Assembly: GCF_000346465.2 (NCBI RefSeq)
Contig: NC_034010.1
Span: forward strand, 20,490,335-20,554,334
From: Prunus persica
Taxonomy: Eukaryota > Streptophyta > Magnoliopsida > Rosales > Rosaceae
Reading direction: 5' to 3'
Length of the DNA: 64,000 nucleotides
Positions 58,127 through 64,000 of the stretch are shown piece after piece. Under the pieces are notes generated by a model. It did no database searches. It worked only from the letters and a program-made list of their open reading frames with translations, and was not told the DNA's origin. Within the stretch, counting starts at the first letter, position 1. Every line of letters starts with the position of its first letter. The translations under genes and the position numbers were made by a program.

Positions 58127-60499
58127 ATGGTTGGAAGCATGAACACGAGAGGCAAAGCCGCCGCGATGGCTAGATCCGCGACGACCCAAAGCCACTCCAC
58201 CCACGATCCCGCGATCGACATGGTGGCACCGCCACCTCTCACCACCGCACCGGCCACCGCCGCCGAACATGGTGGAACTTCCAATCAAGGTGGACTCGTT
58301 ACCACCGCCGACCTAGGGCCGGTCTTGGAACAACTCCAAGCATTCCCTTCATTGCCTCCACGCGCGACGCACGCTCCTGCATACACCTTCGGTGAAAACC
58401 TAGCCCGTGTGCAGTTGGGCTCCGCACACTTCTCTCCTCCCGATCCACGAAGTCAAGCAGACCTTAATCTAAGAGTTGACCAGCTAGCTCAGAGAATGGA
58501 CGACCAAAGCGATCTAATGAGGCAGCTCATCAACCAAATAGGCTTTGCTCAAAACCTTGGCCTTGGACAACCGGGCGAGGAGAGAAGAATGGACGAACGC
58601 GCCGGCAGACGACTCGACGTCCGTGCCCGCTTGGGCCCGCAGGGAAATGTACATCAAAGGCTAGGCCCCCAAGAAAGTCAGCTAAACAACTATCGCCACG
58701 AGGATCGCGAAGAAAGGCGCTCAGCTGTCAACTCACAGAGAAGCGCTCTCGAAAGGCTAGGCCCCCAGGGAGGCCAGTTGGACAACCCTCACAATGAGGA
58801 CCATGAGGAAAGACGCTCCGTTACTCACTCTCGGAGAACCAATTCTCGTCGACAAGCTACAGAGAATCTTTCGCAGGCGCAGTCCACCAACACTCCAACT
58901 AGGCAGCCCAGGCGAGAAGGTCGACTCTCGGAGGACAATGAGGAAGTCAGTCAATATCGTGGAGGTCGCCAACGTGACCGACCAGCAATGTGCGCAGAAG
59001 ACGTTGAGAAGCTCGTGAATGACCGACTTCGAGACTTGAAGACCGGAGGAAACTTCGAGGATTCACTACGTAAGGAGATGGACCAGGTGAGCTCTACGCC
59101 TTTCACCCTCGATATCGAGCAGGCCGCTCACCCGAAGCGATTCTCGACGCCCTCGTTCATACACTTCAAAGGGGATTCCGATCCCGAGAGCCACTTAAAA
59201 CACTTCAAAAGTGTTATGATCCTCCACCAGGCTGACGACGCGCTAATGTGCAAGGTATTTACGATAACCTTGCGAGGAGCAGCCCAAGACTGGTTCCACA
59301 CCCTACCATCCAGATCAATCAGCAGCTTCAAGGAGCTAGCTTACGTGTTCACCAAAGAATACACCTCTTACCGGACAATCAAGAAGAACCCTGACCATCT
59401 GTACAACCTGCGCAAGAAGTCTACAAAGCAGGAAGATCAGCCAACTAAGCGGGCAGGCCAAAAAGGCGACGGATTTAACAACCAAAACAAAGACAAGCGC
59501 AGGTCGCGCCCACAAGGGGAGGCTACGGCAGGAGAGAACTACACAAAGTTCACCATCCCCATACATCAAATCTTAGCCCAAGTGAAGAACAAACCTTGGG
59601 TAAGAAGGCCACCACCCTTGAAGGGAGATCCGGACAAGAGGGACACTAGCAAATACTGTGCCTTCCACGGGACGCACGGACACACGACGAACAACTGCTT
59701 CGCTTGGAAAGCGCATCTTGAAGAACTCGTGAGAGAAGGCCACTGCACTGAATTCGTTGCGAAGCAGGCCATCCAACGGATTGAAGATCGAGACACCGCC
59801 AAGGAGCCGCCTCAGAAGGTCATAAGGATTAACACAATCCTAGCCGACTCCGAGGAGTCTGGGCTGACCAGCAAGGAAAAGAAGAGGAAGATCAAACAGG
59901 CCACTGTGATCTCTCAAGTCTCGACCGACCTTCCACTAGCAGAAGACGATCCTGTGATCGGCTTCCAAAAGAAAGATCTGAACGGCCTCGACACGCCACA
60001 TAACGACGCCCTTGTCATCAGCATTCAAATCGCTCAGGCCATGATCGACCGAATCCATGCAGATGAGGGCAGCGCAGCCAATATCCTGCAACTGGCGGTC
60101 ATCCAACAGATGGGCTTGGAGACAAAGATCAACAAGTTAGCTAGATCGCTGACTGGCTTTAATGGTGCGACAACGGTTACCGTGGGCACGATAGACCTCG
60201 ATGTCTACTCCCCACCTGTGATTAGTCTGCAAACATTCATGGTCATTAATGAGGTCTCACCCTACAACGGCATCCTGGGCAGACCATGGATTGGCAAGAT
60301 CAATGCCATAACCTCCGCCACACATCAAAAAATTCGGTACCCAATCCCAGGGGGCGGTGTCGGCCAAATCAACAGCGATCAAGCAATGGCAAGGAAATGC
60401 TCCGCCCAAGGGCTGAAGAAGGGCAAACAAGCTCAGTTTCTCCCTGTGAGCCAGGCAGATCTGGAGGAGGTAGAGCAACCGAATCTTGCTATCTTATAG
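58127..60499 (+). CDS. Ty3/gypsy gag with C-terminal protease
   Basis: The frame from the ATG at 58127 encodes about 790 residues. A long Ala/Thr/Arg/Gln-rich head contains repeated LGPQ(G/E) blocks (58640-58790). A Retrotrans_gag core follows (HFKGDSDPESHLKHF, AAQDWFHTLP, about 59155-59420), then a basic segment. A zinc-knuckle-like CAFHGTHGHTTNNC (about 59655-59700) and a retropepsin-like region (about 60000-60330; active-site ADEGSAANIL, later GILGRPWIG) complete it. The Asp-Glu-Gly triplet replaces the usual D-T/N-G, so protease activity is uncertain. The core joins abruptly to STKQEDQ at about 59419, which suggests an in-frame internal loss. The open frame extends upstream only by a TTG at 58019. 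It ends in TAG at 60497-60499, in frame with pol. Confidence 0.85.
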   Translation: MVGSMNTRGKAAAMARSATTQSHSTHDPAIDMVAPPPLTTAPATAAEHGGTSNQGGLVTTADLGPVLEQLQAFPSLPPRATHAPAYTFGENLARVQLGSAHFSPPDPRSQADLNLRVDQLAQRMDDQSDLMRQLINQIGFAQNLGLGQPGEERRMDERAGRRLDVRARLGPQGNVHQRLGPQESQLNNYRHEDREERRSAVNSQRSALERLGPQGGQLDNPHNEDHEERRSVTHSRRTNSRRQATENLSQAQSTNTPTRQPRREGRLSEDNEEVSQYRGGRQRDRPAMCAEDVEKLVNDRLRDLKTGGNFEDSLRKEMDQVSSTPFTLDIEQAAHPKRFSTPSFIHFKGDSDPESHLKHFKSVMILHQADDALMCKVFTITLRGAAQDWFHTLPSRSISSFKELAYVFTKEYTSYRTIKKNPDHLYNLRKKSTKQEDQPTKRAGQKGDGFNNQNKDKRRSRPQGEATAGENYTKFTIPIHQILAQVKNKPWVRRPPPLKGDPDKRDTSKYCAFHGTHGHTTNNCFAWKAHLEELVREGHCTEFVAKQAIQRIEDRDTAKEPPQKVIRINTILADSEESGLTSKEKKRKIKQATVISQVSTDLPLAEDDPVIGFQKKDLNGLDTPHNDALVISIQIAQAMIDRIHADEGSAANILQLAVIQQMGLETKINKLARSLTGFNGATTVTVGTIDLDVYSPPVISLQTFMVINEVSPYNGILGRPWIGKINAITSATHQKIRYPIPGGGVGQINSDQAMARKCSAQGLKKGKQAQFLPVSQADLEEVEQPNLAIL

Positions 60500-60505
60500 C
60501 AATCA
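60497..60505 (+). promoter_or_regulatory. possible stop-codon readthrough signal between gag and pol
   Basis: The gag stop and the next six bases read UAG CAA UCA. This fits the known leaky-stop context UAG-CAR-YYA of plant RNA viruses such as tobamoviruses. The frame before and after is the same, and the codons following run without a stop into reverse transcriptase. Function is inferred. Confidence 0.5.
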
Positions 60506-63500
60506 AAGCGTCAGGACCAAGCCGAGGAAATCCGTCCAGAGGTCTTTCCGGCAGAAGGATGGAAACCCGAGGAGGACGTCGAGTTAATACCCTTGGATCC
60601 TGACCAGCCAGACAGGAAAGCGCGGATCGGCTCGCGCTTAAGCCCAGAGGAGAAGGTGGAGCTTACCACATTCCTCCAGAGCAACAAAGACATGTTCGCA
60701 TGGTCGCCATCAGACATGCCTGGCATCGACCCAAACATCATCTGTCATCGACTCCACGTCAACCCCGCGTGCAAGCCAGTGGCGCAGAAGAGACGCAACT
60801 TCGCACCCGAGCGAGTCGCTATCATCGAAGCCGAGATTGACAAACTCCTAGCTGCCGGCTTCATCGAAGAGGTCTCCTACTCAGAATGGCTTGCCAACGT
60901 TGTCTTGGTGGCAAAACAAGAAAAGGGCAAATGGAGAGTTTGCGTCGACTACACAGACCTCAACAAGGCATGCCCTAAAGACAACTTCCCATTGCCGAGA
61001 ATCGACCAACTCGTGGATTCCACTTCTGGAAATCAGCTGCTCAGCTTCATGGACGCCTACTCCGGCTATAACCAAATCCTGATGCACGAAGATGACAAGG
61101 CGAAAACTTCTTTCATCATCGAGAGAGGGACCTACTGCTACAAGGTCATGCCCTTTGGGCTGAAGAACGCCGGAGCAACCTATCAAAGGCTTGTAAATAA
61201 AATCTTCAAGGAGCAGATCGGCAAAACTATGGAGGTCTACGTGGATGACATGCTGGTCAAAGCCCCAAAACGTGCAGATCACATTGGAAATCTTGCTGAG
61301 TCATTCAGCTTGCTCCGCCAGTATCGCATGAAGTTGAATCCAAGTAAATGCACGTTTGGTGTATCCTCTGGCCGATTCTTGGGATACCTAGTCACGCAAC
61401 GAGGTATCGAGGCACACCCACGTCAAATCAAAGCCATTCTCGAGATGAAATCGCCCTCCACGGTGAAGGAAATACAAAGTCTGACGGGCAGAGCAGCGGC
61501 CCTCAACCGATTCCTCTCGAGATCAACTGACAAGTGCAAACCATTCTTCAAAGCTTTGAAGAAAGGACAAAGAGACAAATGGGACGAGGAGTGCGAAATA
61601 GCTTTCCAGAGTCTGAAGACTTACCTCGCCTCACCTCCTCTGCTCTCAAAACCAGTCCCTGGTGAGGACTTGTTTGTATACCTGGCAGTGTCCAACTCAG
61701 CTATTAGTTCAGCTCTCATCCGAGAAGAGCTGGGGGCCCAACATCCGGTATTCTACACGTCAAAAGCTCTCCTCGATGCAGAAACTCGCTACCCGAAGTT
61801 GGAGAAACTTATTTTGGCTCTTGTAGTTTCTGCGAGAAAGCTGCGACCCTACTACCAAGCTCATCGAGTCATCATCATGACCGACTTTCCTTTGAGATCA
61901 ATTCTCCACAGCCCTGATGCTTCTCAGCGACTCATGAAGTGGGCTATAGAGCTAAGCCAATATGACCTCCTCTACCGGCCAAAAACTGCAATAAAAGCCC
62001 AGGCTTTAGCAGACTTCGTCGTAGAATTCACCCCGTCAGCCGAAAAAGAGAAGTTGGTCAACCAAAAGAAGGAAATTTCAGAAGCAGACGGGACCTCCGA
62101 AGAACCTAGCCAACCCAGAGACATGTGGCAGTTGCGCGTAGACGGAGCGTCGAACCAAAAAGGAGCTGAAGCAGGAGTCGTCATCACCACTCCAGATGGA
62201 ACCCTGTTGGAGCAAGCTATTACGCTTGGCTTCCCGGCCTCGAACAACGAGGCAGAATACGAGGCATTGCTCGCCGGCCTACGCTTGGCAAAAGAGCTCG
62301 CAATCAAAAAGCTAGCCATCTACTCAGACTCACAATTGATCACAAATCAAGCCTCAGGGGAATACATGGCAAAACACCCAAGGATGATCTTGTACCTTGA
62401 CAAAGTCCAAGAGCTATTGAAGGCATTTCCCACCTTCACCATCCAACAAGTGCCTCGGGCAGAGAACGCTCATGCAGACGCACTGGCAAGCCTAGGATCA
62501 GCGCTGGATACCCAGTTCAGACGCTCCATCCCGGTCGAACACCTTGACCGACCAAGCATTGAAGAAATAGAGCTAATCGATACCATGCAGATTGACGAGG
62601 ACTCCAGTTGGCAAGACCCCCTCATCGACTATTTGACGAATGGAAACCTGCCAACGGACAAGTCCGAAGCTAGAAAGGTCCAGCAGAAGGCCGCGAGATA
62701 CTACATGCACGGCAACAAGCTCATCCGCAGATCATACTCTGGCCCTCATCTCACCTGCATAAAGTACCCTCAAACACTTGAGGTTCTCTGCAAAATTCAT
62801 GACGGCGAGTGTGGCAACCACTCTGGGGGCAGGTCGCTCGCCCAGAAAGCTCTAAACATAGGCTACTTCTGGCCTACCATGCGTCACGACTCCGCTGAAT
62901 ATGTCAAGAAGTGTGATCGCTGTCAGCGATTCAAGCCGATCCCTAACCTGCCTGCCGAAGTCTATCATCCGCAAAACAGCCCATGGCCGTTTATGCAATG
63001 GGCCATCGACCTAGTGGGTCCCTTGCCACCAGCGCCCGCCAAGAAAGAAATGATGATCGTCGCCACCGACTACTTTACTAAATGGATCGAGGCCGAAGCT
63101 CTATCCTCTACTAAAGAAACCGATGTGGAGCGATTCATCTGGAGAAACATCATATGCCGGTTTGGCTGCCCACAGTCGCTGGTTACCGACAATGGCTCAC
63201 AGTTCATTGGCAAGCAGATCACCGCCTTTTTTGCAAAATACAAGATCAAGCAGCACTTGTCCACCCCGAGGTATCCACAAGGAAATGGACAAGCCGAGGC
63301 ATCCAACAAAGTCATATTAGACTGCTTGAAGAAAAGGCTGGAAGGCGCCGAAGGAAAATGGGTGGATGAACTCCCCGGAGTACTATGGGCTTATCGCACC
63401 ACCAAACGAAGATCGACTGGTGAAACCCCATTCTCCCTCGCCTATGGAACGGAAGCGATTATACCACCTCACATCACTGTCCCCCCCATAAGCTTGGAAG

Positions 63501-63844
63501 TGGGCAGTGTTGATCAGAACTCCGAGCAGATGAGGCTTAACCTCGACTTACTTGAAGGCGAACGTGAGAAGACCATTATCCGGGTCGCCTCTTATCAGCA
63601 GCAGTTGAAGTCTTACCACGACAAAAGAGCTAAGGTCAGACAGTTTCAACCAGGCGACCTCGTGCTAAGAAAGGCTTTCATCACTGCACCGAGACCAGGG
63701 TCAAAAAAGATGAATCCTAACTGGGAGGGTCCTTACATGATCAGCCGGTCTGGGTGCAGAGGAAGCTACACACTCGACACTATGGAGGGGAAGGAAATAC
63801 CACGACAATGGAATGTTCACCATCTTCGAAAGTATTATCCGTAG
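60500..63844 (+). CDS. Ty3/gypsy pol: RT, two RNase H domains, integrase
   Basis: One unbroken frame from the gag stop to the TAG at 63842-63844 (about 1114 codons). It is in frame with gag and has no good ATG before the RT, so it would be made as a Gag-Pol fusion. Visible: RT with the polymerase box YVDD (61238-61249) and PFGLKNAGATYQ, RNase H with TDFPLRSIL, and a second RNase H (about 62120-62520: VDGASNQKGAEAG, NNEAEYEALLAGL, SDSQLI, ADALASL). The integrase has an HHCC finger (about 62800-62940), catalytic D in WAIDLVGP, D in VTDNGSQF and E in GNGQAEASN. A GPY/F-like end (WEGPYMI) is present and no chromodomain is seen. All key residues are kept. It drives reverse transcription and integration of the element. 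Confidence 0.92.
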   Translation, partial: QSKRQDQAEEIRPEVFPAEGWKPEEDVELIPLDPDQPDRKARIGSRLSPEEKVELTTFLQSNKDMFAWSPSDMPGIDPNIICHRLHVNPACKPVAQKRRNFAPERVAIIEAEIDKLLAAGFIEEVSYSEWLANVVLVAKQEKGKWRVCVDYTDLNKACPKDNFPLPRIDQLVDSTSGNQLLSFMDAYSGYNQILMHEDDKAKTSFIIERGTYCYKVMPFGLKNAGATYQRLVNKIFKEQIGKTMEVYVDDMLVKAPKRADHIGNLAESFSLLRQYRMKLNPSKCTFGVSSGRFLGYLVTQRGIEAHPRQIKAILEMKSPSTVKEIQSLTGRAAALNRFLSRSTDKCKPFFKALKKGQRDKWDEECEIAFQSLKTYLASPPLLSKPVPGEDLFVYLAVSNSAISSALIREELGAQHPVFYTSKALLDAETRYPKLEKLILALVVSARKLRPYYQAHRVIIMTDFPLRSILHSPDASQRLMKWAIELSQYDLLYRPKTAIKAQALADFVVEFTPSAEKEKLVNQKKEISEADGTSEEPSQPRDMWQLRVDGASNQKGAEAGVVITTPDGTLLEQAITLGFPASNNEAEYEALLAGLRLAKELAIKKLAIYSDSQLITNQASGEYMAKHPRMILYLDKVQELLKAFPTFTIQQVPRAENAHADALASLGSALDTQFRRSIPVEHLDRPSIEEIELIDTMQIDEDSSWQDPLIDYLTNGNLPTDKSEARKVQQKAARYYMHGNKLIRRSYSGPHLTCIKYPQTLEVLCKIHDGECGNHSGGRSLAQKALNIGYFWPTMRHDSAEYVKKCDRCQRFKPIPNLPAEVYHPQNSPWPFMQWAIDLVGPLPPAPAKKEMMIVATDYFTKWIEAEALSSTKETDVERFIWRNIICRFGCPQSLVTDNGSQFIGKQITAFFAKYKIKQHLSTPRYPQGNGQAEASNKVILDCLKKRLEGAEGKWVDELPGVLWAYRTTKRRSTGETPFSLAYGTEAIIPPHITVPPISLEVGSVDQNSEQMRLNLDLLEGEREKTIIRVASYQQQLKSYHDKRAKVRQFQPGDLVLRKAFITAPRPGSKKMNPNWEGPYMISRSGCRGSYTLDTMEGKEIPRQWNVHHLRKYYP

Positions 63845-64000
63845 CACCTCCTCCTGACTGCTAAGAAGTTCTAAGTTTTGTACCAAGTTGTTTCCATTTT
63901 CGAATAAAGGACTGTAATCTTATGAATATCAATATAAGTTCAGTTTCTCATTCCAAAATGTCTCATCTGCCCACAAAATACAAACATTTGCCCATAAGCA
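63845..64000. other. Ty3/gypsy sequence after pol, window end
   Basis: No open frame or LTR start is recognised; the element continues beyond the window. Confidence 0.6.

Larger units (their letters stand above)
57334..64000 (+). mobile_element. Ty3/gypsy LTR retrotransposon, Tat type (3' end outside the window)
   Basis: The 5' LTR, gag, and pol with protease-RT-RNase H-second RNase H-integrase order are present on the plus strand. The window ends about 155 bases after the pol stop, so the polypurine tract and 3' LTR are not seen. A second RNase H-like domain between the RT-linked RNase H and the integrase is the hallmark of the Tat/Ogre lineage. It interrupts exon 2 of pseudogene E. Apart from the UAG between gag and pol, pol shows no stop or frameshift over 3.3 kb, suggesting a fairly young copy. 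Confidence 0.93.

Noticed and set aside
1..64000. CRISPR arrays, bacterial operons, tRNA or rRNA genes
   Set aside because: Nothing with regular spacer-repeat structure, Shine-Dalgarno-led gene runs or a complete tRNA cloverleaf was seen; the tRNA-like words belong to SINE-type fragments.

Overview
This is a plant nuclear window. It has split genes with GT-AG introns, AT-rich intergenic DNA, LTR retrotransposons and tRNA-like SINE remnants. The gene content and retroelement style suggest a woody eudicot, plausibly Rosaceae such as Prunus; the species assignment is inference. A run of exactly 100 Ns (14018-14117) and clusters of one-base indels near it and at 8337-8392 show a draft assembly.

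Layout. (1) 1-9.7 kb: a MULE transposase scrap, SINE-like fragments, then an eleven-exon SMP/C2 lipid-binding protein gene of the NTMC2T4/CLB type (2303-8715, +). (2) 9.7-13.4 kb: a 1.28-kb TIR element and gene-free DNA. (3) 13.4-32.8 kb: a receptor-like kinase (13401-14731, +, broken by the gap), a CXE8-like carboxylesterase (17473-18531, +), a CXE9-like carboxylesterase homologue without its nucleophile (20749-21708, -), and the RNA uridylyltransferase URT1 (28319-32759, +). (4) 33.6-57.3 kb: a tandem array of HPR4-like D-2-hydroxyacid dehydrogenase loci: four intact two-exon genes, two orphan second exons and two pseudogenes. It was built by repeated segmental duplication and is interrupted by a gag-depleted Ty1/copia element (40734-44801, exact 5-bp TSD). 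(5) 57334 to the window end: a Ty3/gypsy element of the Tat type (two RNase H domains), inserted in exon 2 of the last array member. Its gag and pol share one frame, separated by a single UAG in a readthrough-type context.

The order kinase - CXE8 - CXE9 - URT1 - HPR4 matches, from memory, Arabidopsis At2g45590-At2g45630, which supports the assignments. The genes are not an operon-like pathway. They cover lipid binding at membrane contacts, signalling, small-ester hydrolysis or a derived non-catalytic role, mRNA 3' uridylation, and hydroxypyruvate/glyoxylate-type reduction.

Most notable: the Ser-to-Gly change in the CXE9-like protein; the UAG-CAA-UCA gag/pol junction; the mosaic HPR array with chimeric-splicing potential; a long-TIR element and a ~450-bp repeat co-amplified with the array.
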